Source: Annulohypoxylon bovei var. microspora (Eukaryota; Ascomycota; Sordariomycetes; Xylariales; Hypoxylaceae). From it: a stretch of DNA of 64,000 nt. This document shows positions 53,868 through 64,000 of this stretch, piece after piece. The stretch's first letter is position 1. Every line of letters begins with the position of its first letter. The notes beneath the pieces were generated by a model. It worked only from the letters and a program-made list of their open reading frames with translations. It had not been told where the DNA came from and did no database searches. The DNA lies in the NCBI GenBank assembly GCA_022836615.1, contig MU405223.1:62001-126000 (forward strand), read 5' to 3'. Position numbers and translations under genes: made by a program.

Positions 53868-55007
53868 ATGGAGTACGACCACATGATGGATGGTGACTTC
53901 AAGGATGACTTTGGACCTAAGATCCAGGTGTCTGCGGTAGGCGATGTCGCCACTGTCGCGTCCCTTAGGGCATTATATTGATGATCATATATTATAGGCT
54001 GACGAGCTCCATGTCGATTTCGAGCTTAGCAACGTTGACTTATCCCTTGCCAATGGCCTTCGTCGCGTCATGCACGCGGAAGTTCCCACCATCGCGATCG
54101 ATCTAGTTGAGATTGAAATCAACACCTCTGTCCTAGCTGACGAGTTTATCTCGCACCGACTTGGTCTTATCCCTCTTAACTCGAGTCACATCGACCAACT
54201 GAACTATTCTCGCGATTGTGACTGCGACCAGAATTGCGAGCGATGCAGTGTCATTCTCGATCTACATGCGAGGTCCACTACGGACGAGATTATGAAGGTG
54301 TACGCCAGTAATTTGTTGGTCCGACAAGAACGGCCTAACAACCTCATTGGCAACCCTGTCATCACAGATCCAGATCACCTCGGCTCGTTGATCTGCAAGC
54401 TGCGTAAAGGCCAAGAACTTAAGCTTACATGTATCGCTAAGAAGGGGATTGCGAAGGAGCATGCGAAATGGTCTCCGGCTTCCGCCATCGGTTTCGAGTA
54501 CGACCCGCATAACAACCTCCACCACATGGATCTCTGGTATGAAGATAAGGACACCAAAGACATTGAATGGTTAGTTTTCCGATCACCTCCATGTTGCTTG
54601 TGAGATACTAACTTATCAACCCCTCTGCTAGGCCGAAGTCAAAGTATGCGGATCTGGAAGAGCCAATTAAAGATGAAGACTTTGACTATGATGCTGTACC
54701 GTCGCGATTCTACTTCGAGGTTGAGGGCATTGGCAACATTTCTTCCGATGCCATTGTTTTGGAGGGTGTGAAAGAGATCCAGCGTAAGCTGGCCGGACTC
54801 ATCCACGGACTTGGTGAGAACGAAGGCATGAACGGCGACTACGACGGTCCTCGAAGCCCTGACGCGATGGACGGGGGCGCAAATTACCTGGACCAGGGCT
54901 ACAGCACTCCTTACGGCAACACTGGAGGTGCTAGCGCTTGGGGCGGTGGCGCTACGGCCTATGGAACGACGCCGTACGGCAATTCTGGCTCGAGCGGATG
55001 GAGTTAA
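53868..55007 (+). CDS. rpb3: RNA polymerase II subunit Rpb3
   Basis: Core RNA polymerase II subunit, counterpart of one bacterial alpha subunit, partner of Rpb11. Exons 53868-53936, 53998-54569 and 54632-55007 give 338 aa. The alpha-like fold starts KIQVSAADELHVDFELSNVD, followed by SLANGLRRVMHAEVPTIAI, the conserved alpha motif. The zinc site is CDCDQNCERC with C97, C99, C103 and C106, the same CxCx3CxxC spacing as yeast Rpb3. The dimerisation part includes FYFEVEGIGNISSDAIVLEG followed by VKEIQRKL. The tail is Gly/Tyr/Ala rich (YGNTGGASAWGGGATAYGTT), common in filamentous fungi and probably disordered. Confidence 0.96.
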
Positions 55008-55461
55008 ATGGGCCATGTGGAATGAACTCGGCAAGTCTGGATGCGGTAGCGGTTTTAAGCTACTAGGTACTTGTATAATGGGTATGCATAAACGACTTCA
55101 GACCAAGTCCGAGCATTGGTTCTTTTTAGATTGGCTTTCTGATTTTTATTGCATGGTACGGAGTTTAGGAGACGCCAGTCTAGGGGAAAAGGACTTGCAT
55201 ATATGATGCTTTTAATTGTTCACATGGCAGTTACACACACTTGAGGAATAGCACAGCCCAGGAGGGGCTACATAATGCAAATCATGTGCAATATCAAGGG
55301 CTGTTCGCTTATTTGCTATCACGCCGCCCAAACGCCTGTGGTCATGCAGAAAACCCTCGCTCTAAAACGCCGTTAATCCAGGTATAATCTCTATATCCAG
55401 TCCTTTCTATCAGTGCTGTATCGAGAGTATTGGTATGTAAGCAGGTAATGTCCAAGGGAGC
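55008..55461. other. Intergenic between convergent genes, no gene seen
   Basis: About 450 bp of shared 3' flank. No supported frame or repeat. Confidence 0.5.
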
Positions 55462-56611
55462 TCAGTCTTCGAGCCCCCTGAATTTTCTATAACCCTTGCG
55501 GTGCGCTTCTAGGAATAAGAATGTACATATCGTTTGCCTATCACACATCGTTAGCAACTACTACTCCAGGAATTGGAGCTGAGGTAGGTAGACTTACGGT
55601 CCTAACCTTAAAAAGGCAGGCACCCATCCCCTGAACATCCACGTTATGCCCTCCTTGGCATAGATCTCGCGCAGCAGGTGGGCAATACCTTGTTCGTGGC
55701 TCGTGCTCATCACCCGGCTCTTGATCACATCCACTGGAGAACATATTGTGGTGGCTACAAAGCCGGCCAGTAGCGAACTAGCGAAGTGCGTCGTCGTCGT
55801 GTCGCCAAGGGACGTGTACGTTATCAGGAAGGTCTTAAAGGTGTCATAACTAGCCAGCTGACCAGCGTTCATGAGTGCGGCTCGCGTGCTGTTAGGCAGA
55901 ACGCCACGGAACCAGCTCTTCACGCCCTCTTGGCGTAACATGCGGAACATGCCGTCGAGCCCGTTCTTGTACCCCCTTCGTTGAGCTGGCGGAAGCGCAG
56001 GGTCCTGCTGCATCCGCACGTTGGTCACGTCGGCCGCGTTGCCGGATATGCCGCCCAGAAAACCGGAGAAGGTGGATAGCCCGATGAGGAGCGGCAGAGA
56101 GGGCTTCGTTCCTTCGGGCGTGGAACGCTGTTTTAGCTCCTCGTATACTCCGAAACGCACCGTCGAGTACGTCATTTGTCGAAGCAGCGACGCCGTTAGC
56201 CCGTTGTAGAGACCGCGGAGCCCTTGCGTGCGCACGATGTGCATGAAGGTCCCGCTCATGTTCTTGGGCGCGTCGCCGGACCGCAGTTGGAGCCGCACCT
56301 TGACTACACATTGGAACCCGTTAGCCGTCGGCCATGGACCGGTGAAGCGGTGAAGCGTCTTCGACCAGGCTGAGAGCTGGTGGAAGAAGACAGAAAGTTC
56401 GCAACGTACCGAGATCGAGTGGGTGCGTGACGCACGCGGCGAAGCTGCTTGCGCTTCCTCCGAACCAGAAGGGATACGAGATCCGCTCATGCGCCAACGC
56501 GGCCTTCTTCTTCTCCAGATTCTTAGGCTTGGCGGCCGCCGCGGCAGCGGAGGAGGCGGCGGCGGCTACCGGAGACTCATTGGAGGCCCGGGGCGTGGTA
56601 ACGGACTCCAT
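55462..56611 (-). CDS. dic1: Mitochondrial dicarboxylate carrier
   Basis: Inner-membrane carrier of the SLC25 family exchanging malate or succinate for phosphate or other dicarboxylates. Exons 56611-56410, 56303-55598 and 55537-55462 give 327 aa. Three carrier repeats are visible, each starting with a PxD/ExxK/R-type motif: THPLDLVKVRLQ, the degenerate GNAADVTNVRMQ, and CSPVDVIKSRVM. GLYNGLTASLLRQMTYSTVR and the context of GNAADVTNVRMQQDPAL match the yeast Dic1 branch well. The N-terminal 40 residues are an Ala-rich extension. The first intron splits the first signature (PLDL|VKVR). The final exon gives the tail ending FRGLED. Confidence 0.93.
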
Positions 56612-57287
56612 CTTGGTGCTTGGAAGGGTTACACTAGACGAAAGTGGCGTAGATAGAAGAATGGATGGACAAAAAGCACCATCCCTATGCTCTGCTTACT
56701 GTTTCTGCTCTGTTCTGCCTATATGGACGATCGAAAATAGTATAGTAAGGAATATTGTATAGGAGGTAGAAAGTCCATGTATGCTTCACCTACCAAATAC
56801 AGCGAGCCCAAGACATAAAGAATGGTGCAATTGCGAATCCAGCTTGGAGGAAAAGTTGGCGGCTAACCTGACGGCATGTAATGTAAAATCATCCAAAGGA
56901 TCGAAGGAGACAAAACGGGCTCGGCTTATCCGGTTATTATTTTTCGTGCGGTGGTTTTTCGCCCGAAGAAAAATGGGGGACGTCAAAGCGCGGCCGTGCT
57001 TTCGGGCGAGTGCGATTCGCCAAGTACTTCGGTACGTTCGCTAGCTTTTGCCTTAGGGTTACTTCCGCTCGCCTTGCCTTAAGGTTCTTGCGTTTCATTG
57101 GTTGGCTGTTTCGATATCATGTACCCGATACAAGCAGTCCCTGTAGATCATCCCACTTAAGGTTTGCGAAGTTTGTGTGCAAACTCACCAAGGAAAAAAA
57201 GAGCCTCAAGCATCTCAAGGATCAAGCTCTACCTCCTACCTGCCTAGCTCAAGCGGCACCGATAACAGCCTGAAGCTACTCGCAACA
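56612..57287. other. Intergenic between divergent genes
   Basis: About 675 bp of promoter DNA for the dicarboxylate carrier and the mitochondrial PheRS gene. No gene seen; frames of 60-110 codons overlap the carrier start but lack features. Confidence 0.55.
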
Positions 57288-58847
57288 ATGTTGGCAAGCC
57301 GGCTTTGTACATCATGTCTTCGAGCGAAGAGTGCAACTGGCTCAATTGCTAACAGTTCCAATAGCTACAGGTTTGCTTCTCTGCTACGGATAAATAATAG
57401 CAGAGTCTCGTCGCGAGGTGTGTCCAATGAGCATCACGCATCACACATCATGCACTACAAAAGCTGAACTTCCCTAGCTGTCCCAGTAGCGCAATATCGA
57501 ACGATTTCAACGTCACAAGATACAATTGAGATCAATGGCACCTCATACAAGAAAGATTCCTGGTTCAACATACCTCAAAACATTATCGACAAAATACCCC
57601 GCCGACTGCACCTCCAAAAAGATCACCCCATTTATATAACACGGCAGATCATCGAATCTGTCTTCCCTCCGCCGACCTACAATTACCACAATGAGTTCAA
57701 TCCAGTTGTCACCACACATCAAAATTTCGACTCATTGGGCTTCCCCGATGACCACCCTGGCCGAGCGAAGGGGGATACCTACTACATAAATCGCGACACG
57801 CTACTACGCACACACACAAGCGCGCATCAGGCCGACGTATTCCGCGCGAACCTCAGCGAAGGCTACCTAATTAGCGCCGACGTATACCGCCGCGATGAAA
57901 TCGATAAGAGTCACTACCCCATATTCCATCAAATGGAGGGTGCGCAGTCTTGGGACCGCGCCAAGGTAGCCAATGGGGACGCTGCGGCGGCTATCTTGTC
58001 GGACCTAGAAAAACTACCGAATCACCCCATCGAGGTACAGGACCCCAACCCCCCTTTCCACGACGAAAGAAACCCTCGGCAAGAGGCCCATCATACCCCG
58101 GCAGAGGTTGAGGCCATCGCCGCACACCTGAAGAGGTCGCTGGAGCTTATGGTTGTAGAAATTTTTACTCGCGCCAAGGCCGCTGCAGTGAAGGCTGACC
58201 CTAATTTTGCGAGTGAGCCGCTCCAAGTGCGGTGGGTCGAGGCGTACTTCCCCTTTACAAGTCCCTCCTGGGAACTCGAGGTCTACTGGGACGGAGATTG
58301 GCTTGAGGTGCTCGGCTGTGGCGTGGTCAAGCAGGACCTGTATATCAACGCAGGCGTGCCGAATCAGCTAGGCTGGGCCTTCGGCATCGGGTTAGAGAGG
58401 ATCGCCATGCTGCTCTTCCAGATCCCCGACATCCGGCTCTTCTGGTCGCAGGACAAGCGCTGGTATAATCAGTTCGATGGTGTATCGGACAAACTAGAGT
58501 CCCTAACGCCCTTTGTACCGTTCTCCAAGTACCCTATTTGCGCCAAGGACATATCGTTCTGGCTACCGTCGCCATCGGTAGAGAGTGGCGATGCGAAAGT
58601 GAACGAGTATAACTGGTGCGAGAATGATTTTATGGAGATCCTACGCAACGTAGCTGGCGACGTGGTCGAGGATGCGAAGTTGTTCGATCAGTTCACACAT
58701 CCTAAGACCGGCAGGAGGAGCATGGCATACCGCATCAACTACCGCAGCCTCGAGCGAACTTTGTTAAATACGGAAGCAAATGATCTGCATGAGCAAGTTC
58801 AGAAATCTTTGGTGGAGAAACTCGGTGTGGAAATACGGGGCAAGTAG
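57288..58847 (+). CDS. msf1: Mitochondrial phenylalanyl-tRNA synthetase
   Basis: Monomeric class II synthetase that charges mitochondrial tRNA-Phe. Exons 57288-57417 and 57478-58847 give 499 aa. The presequence is basic and Ser rich (MLASRLCTSCLRAKSATGSI). The catalytic core opens with FNIPQNIIDKIPRRLHLQKD and HPIYITRQIIE; motif 2 region has RWVEAYFPFTSPSWELEVYW; motif 3 is GWAFGIGLERIAMLLFQIPD. The anticodon-binding FDX-ACB domain ends the protein (FVPFSKYPICAKDISFWLPS). The intron has a GTGTGT donor and two possible in-frame acceptors 12 nt apart (after 57477 or 57489), changing four residues only. A longer open frame starting inside exon 2 is not the true start. Confidence 0.95.
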
Positions 58848-61800
58848 GAATTCCGGTAAAGAAAAGATGGGAATACAGTAACTAGAATGGCGCCACTCAG
58901 ACCGTGTGTCCTACGGGGCTCCGGGCAATCCGGGTTGTGCTTATCGTTTCAACGACAGCCTACTTCGCAACAACGGCAATATTCTTTAGCCCATTCTCAC
59001 ATTTCGGTGAGGCGAGGCCTAACCTGGGAATATGTTGACCTGTTTATTACAAGCTTGTATTCACAGAGCACCAGCTTCTCTATGCGAGGCTGCCAGTGGC
59101 TCTTCTGTGATAAGCGGTTTTACCTCGTTGCTTGTTAGTCAAGCGTGTCTTTCACGGAAAGGCACTGCATATTGCGTAGCACGGGTAATTTTGTAATTCG
59201 GGGAAAACTTCTGACTAGGCGGGTGCGGACCTGATGAGATTGAAGATCGAGTTTTAAGGTTTCTTGTCTGATGGTTGGAATGACATGCTAACCCCGAGCG
59301 CGGTAGAAACGGTCAAGACGGACGAGGATAAAAGGCGCGAATACCAGCTCCAACTCCTGAAAAGGAATCCTGGAGAACTGACGACGTTAGGAGCTACGAC
59401 GTATGGAAATACCAAGTCATCTCCTCTCTTACATGAGGTACTGCGGATATATCCAGCAGGAATATGATGATTTGTATTATAGAGCATAAAATGCATTTCT
59501 ATATAAAGGAGCATCATCCTATCGGAAGCATGGCCTCAGCATGACCTTAGCGTGATCTTGGTCATTTATATAAGGATACTAAGCTTACACATCACGATAT
59601 CTGCGTTTTATTATGTCGACGACGACATATTCAATTAGTTGCGTCAGCTCGCGAATCTGTCATCCGCCCTCTTGGGTTCGGTGATGTAGATGCATAGTGT
59701 ATTAACCACGTGGCATATAAGTCCGACGTGGTGGCGTATATGGAAGGACTATAATACATACATGTAGGTATGAAAGAACTACCAAGGAGTTAAGGTGCCA
59801 CGACACTAACGTGGTCAGGTAGGTGTGTGGCCGCAGCTGAGGCGCTGGCTGACTTAAACATTACAAGTTGGTGGGTGCATGGTCAGCGAAGGCATTCATC
59901 AGACCTTTCGTTTCGTTCCAACATGGCTCGTGACTCACGAGACTAGAGGCGCAAAACACCAAGTCTGCCAGACTAAGGGTGCCGGAGGACAGGAGGTTAG
60001 ATGAAAGTTGGTACCGGTAAAATATATCGTTCAATCTCTCTTTCCATCTTACCCGGTGTTAATAGTTCGGGCAGTGCAAAGGCAGACTTTTTTTTCTCGG
60101 GGCGCGGGATTCTCGGCTGACTCCGCAAACACGAGACAAGAAACGGTCTCGTCTCGGAGAACCCGTATACTAACTGCATGGTATCACGTGGTAGTTGGAA
60201 GATGAAGAAAAGGTTTCATGGCTGACGAAGTTGAAGATTGCTAAGCCCAGCGAATTAATTTGTCGAGAGGGAACCATCTAGGGTCGCTCCAGGATATTCT
60301 GGAATGTGCAACGGAAGCCCGGTGTTACGCCACATCAAGCAATCTGCCGATCAGACGGTCTCGGCCTCCAATGCGCCGGCGTTATGCTAATATAGTGTGG
60401 GGGAGGCCAACGGGGCTGTGCAGGACCCGACTTTCGCTTCGGAATTCGAGATTGCATTATATCCCAACGATCAATAGTCTTTTTTACTTCATATTGCGAT
60501 TCATATTAGGTTTCAACGGCATTGGCGCCGAGGGACGACTAACTTCTTGAAGTCTTGTGATGTTTTACTCATCACTCTCTAGTAAGTGATAGACGTTTTT
60601 GCGATACTAATACCTAACTATAGAGAGTGTAATATGTTGTCACGTCTAATGATTTAGAAAAGTCGTTGATTACCTACCTAGGTAGGCAGTTATATCCGTG
60701 AGAAGATGGAGATAAGGTAAGTCTAATAAGACATCGAATGTGTTGTGATAGGCGATGAATTCCCGGCTGTACCTGAATACGGCATTTGTTAATATTCGCA
60801 TACATATTAATATTACTCGAAAATATAAATCCCGGCGGCGTTTACATAGGTAGGTAGTACCTTGCCCCTGGCGACAATCCTATCATCCATACTAACCCTG
60901 GAAGCAAGGTTGCGTATGAGGCAAACTTAAGAGCAAATAGGTAAGACTCGGCTTATGTAAGTCACACAAGAGACAATAAAACTTTACGGTTACGGAAGGT
61001 TCAACTGGCAGTATAACGTTTTATTGATTAGCCACGTGCATCGACTCGGATACCAGACAGTATCAACTCGTAGACTTTAAACTATACGACCTGGAACCAA
61101 TCAGTGCTGCCAATAGCATGAATATACCAAGTACGACGGCATCCATGGATCGAATTTCCATACGACGCCGAGGACGGTAAATGTCCTTGCCGATAAGGTT
61201 GATTCTTGTGACAGCGCTTTGCAATGTTTGGGTCGATGCTATGAAGATGGCCTAGCAGGTATCCGGATGGCTTAGCAACGTTGGGAAATTAAGATTGTTG
61301 AATGATCGATCCATCGATATGTCAGTAGGTATGTTAGTGTATTGCTATCCCCTTACGTGCGACGGTTAACAGTTAATAGTTCCAAGTTAAGAGTCAAGGG
61401 ATTGACTAGTAGTGTACTACGTAGGATGAATACGTGTAGAAAATCTTCAAACATTGCTGCGGTCAATAAACGATGGCAGGATGGCAATAACAGCCATGGA
61501 TACCGGCTGCATACGTACTCCCATGCATAGCCGCGCCCCTGTTGCTAGTGGTAACAACAGCGGACTCGAGCAAAGCTGCCAAGTCGATTCGATAGGCTTC
61601 GCGGGATAGCGCCAGCTACCAGATAAGTTATTAGTGGAACCACTGGAATCACTGGGTATTTTACTGGGTTTACTGTGTGGCACTGTGAATCCACTGAGGC
61701 GGTTCAACGTCTCTTTTTTTTCTCTCTTTTCCTCTTTTCGAAACGGTCCGAGGCCTTGATAGTCACTATCTCAGTATCCGCCGTACGTACCTAAGTACCC

Positions 61801-62122
61801 ATCCATATCGACCTGATCGTCTTGCATGTGCAGGGTGTTTAGGAATTGTCTGTCTGTGATTGATTCCACCGCTTTGCGCAGCCACCGACGGTTCAATACA
61901 TAATTCCACGACACCACCATCTTCTCTCCTCTCGTTTACATTCTTACAACTACAACTACAACCACAACCAATTCATCAGACACTACATACTCTTCTACAA
62001 CAAGAGAAAGTATTCCCATCAACAGACATCGGACATCAGTGAGCCAACTGAAGATTAAATCCGATAGCCTAGATAAATCTCCCACTTAAAGAGTATCCGA
62101 GGCCTACCTACGACAAACAAAC
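58848..62122. other. Long intergenic region
   Basis: About 3.3 kb, the longest stretch without a supported gene. A possible P450 relic lies at 59264-59467. Other frames (60-96 codons) show nothing. CTAGGTAGG words occur near 60674 and 60850. The region from 61630 to 61700 repeats ACTGG/CACTG words irregularly. The calcipressin leader (61870-62122) is C/A rich with repeated ACAACTACAACC-type triplets near 61946-61970. Confidence 0.55.
59264..59467 (+). pseudogene. Possible cytochrome P450 relic (K-helix-like)
   Basis: A 67-codon open stretch, lacking an ATG at its start, ends in KSSPLLHEVLRIYPAGI, which resembles the P450 K-helix ExxR region (commonly ..L..EVLRLYPP.P). The preceding DKRREYQLQLLKRNPGELTT could be the approach to it. 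No haem-binding Cys motif or I-helix was found nearby, so at most this is a short decayed fragment. Chance similarity is possible. Confidence 0.22.
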
Positions 62123-62908
62123 ATGTCCGGGTCTCAGTCACCGACGTCTACCCCCTCGTCACCCGCGCGACCCCTCATGGAACGTCGCGGGTCGTCCAGA
62201 TCTCTATCACTAGATTTCTCTAGCTTACCACCCTTAACACAACCAACGCCACCTACGAATACCCTACTTCTCACCAACCTAAACGACACTGAAATCTTCC
62301 GCCCCGACAACTTACAAACTCTGCGCGAACTCATCCAAGCCACAGCACCCGTATACACTTGGTCGCCGTTAAAATCATTCCGTCGCATAGTGGTGTCATT
62401 CTTCGATGAGCAGTCTGCCATCAGGGTGCGGTCAGTATGGGACGGCGAAGCGATCATGGGCGAGCGGTGTAAAGTTTACTTCGGTCAGCACACGCCTTTG
62501 GATCTACACGAGAATGAACATCTGAAGCTCCCCGACGCCGGAAAGCTGTTTTTCATCAGCCCGCCACCCTCACCGCCTCACGGCTGGGAGATGAAGTTGG
62601 AGGACGCCCCGAATAAGCTGGTCCATGCCGAAGATCTCGCAGAGGCCTTGTCAAAACTACGTCACCAAGCTGCCCCCGCAGACGTTTCTCCAGTTTCACC
62701 TGTCGACATGGCTTCGGCATTTAGGACCAGGAGTAGAAGTAGCACTCTAATCTACCACCCCGACGAGCACGGTGGCAGCCCGAACCTACCTGCCATATCC
62801 GTCGACGATATGACGGACGAGCCTATAGAGCTAAGTCCCTCTCCCAACAACGACGCGGGCCCCATCAAGGCGCATACGTCTCGGCCTCCTGTCGAGCTCA
62901 TGGAATAG
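62123..62908 (+). CDS. Calcipressin (calcineurin regulator, RCAN/Rcn1 family)
   Basis: Binds and modulates the phosphatase calcineurin, in the calcium stress pathway. Single exon, 261 aa. The N-terminus is Ser/Pro rich. An RRM-like domain covers about 45-125 (TNTLLLTNLNDTEIF, RRIVVSFFDEQSAIRVRSVW). The family signature is FISPPPSPPHGWEMK, with ISPPPSPP at 145-152; the serines of this motif are the known phosphorylation region. Further on, LPAISVDDMTDEP contains PAISVD (223-228), fitting the PxIxIT-type calcineurin docking pattern. The C-terminus ends PPVELME. The leader upstream contains one near-match to a fungal Crz1/CrzA-type element. Confidence 0.94.
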   Translation: MSGSQSPTSTPSSPARPLMERRGSSRSLSLDFSSLPPLTQPTPPTNTLLLTNLNDTEIFRPDNLQTLRELIQATAPVYTWSPLKSFRRIVVSFFDEQSAIRVRSVWDGEAIMGERCKVYFGQHTPLDLHENEHLKLPDAGKLFFISPPPSPPHGWEMKLEDAPNKLVHAEDLAEALSKLRHQAAPADVSPVSPVDMASAFRTRSRSSTLIYHPDEHGGSPNLPAISVDDMTDEPIELSPSPNNDAGPIKAHTSRPPVELME

Positions 62909-63703
62909 AGTTTCCATGCCTTAATGCTTGCGGCTATCAAAGTCTTCTAAAGAAAAGTGCACATTTCCGTTACAACCGGGACCAGTTTGGCGTTACGGCA
63001 GGGTTCATTATTGGCACGCGAGTCTGGGAGTCTAGGTCAGTACCCCGAGGGATTCACCACAGCATAGCATCGTCCACGAGAGCAAATAGAATCGCGCGAG
63101 GGTTAGAATGGAATGTACTAGGTGGTTTTTTTGTTACATATTTACTCAGATGACGGAAACGATGAATAGGACAAGACTATGAACCGTTCGTATTGTACAA
63201 TATTCCGTAGAGCCCACAAGTTCGATTAATATCAATATGAAGTGTACAAAACGATTTGCCCGTGTCTATAGCCTCTAGGCGGATTCGCGACGCTAGTGTA
63301 TACCCAACTGAGTAGGTGAATAGTTTATCCAGCCTCCAAGCCACTGCGCCATTCCCCCGCGCAGGATTCACATATGTTTCGTTTGATCCTCACGCTGTTT
63401 CGCTTCACATCATTCACAGGATCGATTAGAATGCCCAGTCGTGTGAAAATTACAACTAACTCGTCTAATGGGTTACGTGTGCCTACAAGAGCAACGCCAC
63501 GATTTATGGAACGTTTTTGACAAAATAGGGGGACTTGGCTATAAGGATCCTTAGACCCATGAGGCTAATGATTGCCCTACTTACATACCTACCGTTAACT
63601 AGCCATGCCACAGCCTTAGCACAGCATAGAAGTGCCGACGAAGACTGCGTGTTTGAACAGCGAGAACAATACCGCGTGCCCAGCTTTACCGAGACTATCA
63701 TAC
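62909..63703. other. Intergenic between convergent genes, no gene seen
   Basis: About 790 bp of 3' flank. Frames of 62-65 codons on the minus strand lack features. Confidence 0.5.
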
Positions 63704-64000
63704 CTACATAGCCTGTGACGCACCACGATGCGTCGACGTCCTGACGAACGAGGGGCTGTACTTCGAACTAAACTTCGTGGTATACCCCAGCGCGTCCTTG
63801 GACTTGTCGTCGAGTACGATCTGGTACATACCTAGTAGAGCGCTTTGCGGGTTCGCTGCGAATGCGAATACGTTGGTCCTAGTGGAGTGATGCGCATCTA
63901 GGCCGGGAGCGCGGGATGTAAGAGGGCGCAGACCGCTTGATCACGCACACGTGTAGCCGTACCGCGGGAGGATGAAAGTGTCGAAAGCGAAATTATCCAC
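63704..64000 (-). CDS. 3' end of an unidentified gene running off the right edge
   Basis: Two exon pieces fit together in frame: 64000-63949 (VDNFAFDTFILPRYGYT) and 63897-63704, joined across a 51-nt intron with a GTGCGT donor (63948) and CCTAG acceptor. The joined frame continues HHSTRTNVFAFAANPQSALL and ends HRGASQAM at the stop at 63704-63706. The second piece alone stays open for more than 60 codons. I do not recognise the family from this C-terminal fragment. Without the rest of the gene this remains tentative. Confidence 0.45.

Noticed and set aside
60588..60607. Hairpin formed by ATCACT...AGTGAT near 60570-60590
   Set aside because: Only six base pairs, no T-run or conserved context; expected by chance in a window this size.

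Overview
The window is nuclear DNA of a filamentous ascomycete. The genes carry many short introns (mostly 47-90 nt, with GTAAGT/GTGAGT-type donors, CTAAC-like branch sites and TAG/CAG acceptors). Proteins such as an NRC-2-type kinase, DASH Dad3, a fungal ADAM protease, 2EXR and fungal CorA-like proteins fit Pezizomycotina. A Sordariomycete, possibly Xylariales, is my inference from protein resemblance and the AT-leaning intergenic DNA rich in TAGGTA words; the sequence does not prove it. Almost everything is ordinary chromosomal housekeeping. There is no rDNA, CRISPR array or biosynthetic cluster, and I found no convincing tRNA gene.

Layout. 1-2142 (-): 5' part of an ADAM-type metalloprotease running off the left edge. 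4276-6657 (-): acetyl-CoA synthetase, 7 exons. 9584-10776 (-): replication factor C subunit (Rfc5 type). 12533-14624 (+): PLP aminotransferase, 8 exons. 15392-17158 (-): Yra1/Mlo3 (ALY/REF) mRNA export factor with an exceptional 845-nt intron. 18384-18557 (-): Ost4, 57 aa. 19276-20421 (+): Tma46/ZC3H15-type CCCH protein. 21034-21878 (-): SDR-fold protein lacking the catalytic pair. 22641-23762 (+): AT-hook/C2H2 protein. 25685-27908 (+): NRC-2/Fpk1-type kinase. 29236-31186 (+): CorA-like membrane protein. 31291-32558 (-): 2EXR protein. 33824-34323 (+): Dad3. 34796-36156 (-): mitoribosomal uS5m. 37109-37345 (+): small single-pass membrane protein. 37739-39529 (-): unknown. 40090-40948 (-): mitoribosomal uL16m. 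41189-42331: a 1.14-kb element with 26-bp terminal inverted repeats and TA duplications. 42586-45968 (+): RFC1. 46600-48663 (+): unknown coiled-coil protein. 49633-50976 (-): unknown basic nuclear-looking protein. 51754-52563 (-): mitochondrial GrpE/Mge1. 53868-55007 (+): RNA polymerase II Rpb3. 55462-56611 (-): mitochondrial dicarboxylate carrier. 57288-58847 (+): mitochondrial phenylalanyl-tRNA synthetase. 62123-62908 (+): calcipressin. 63704-64000 (-): 3' end of an unidentified gene crossing the right edge.

The genes do not form a pathway cluster. Two recurring themes are DNA replication (two clamp-loader subunits, RFC1 and Rfc5 type, 32 kb apart) and mitochondrial biogenesis (uS5m, uL16m, mtPheRS, GrpE, dicarboxylate carrier). 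This looks like generic gene-dense chromosome rather than a functional island. The parts most worth a second look are the TIR element, which contains a perfect Pol III B-box word followed by a T-run; the YRA1-type long intron; the pseudo-enzyme SDR; the short uncharacterised membrane protein; and the palindromic CCTAGG/TAGGTA words that recur in the intergenic DNA.
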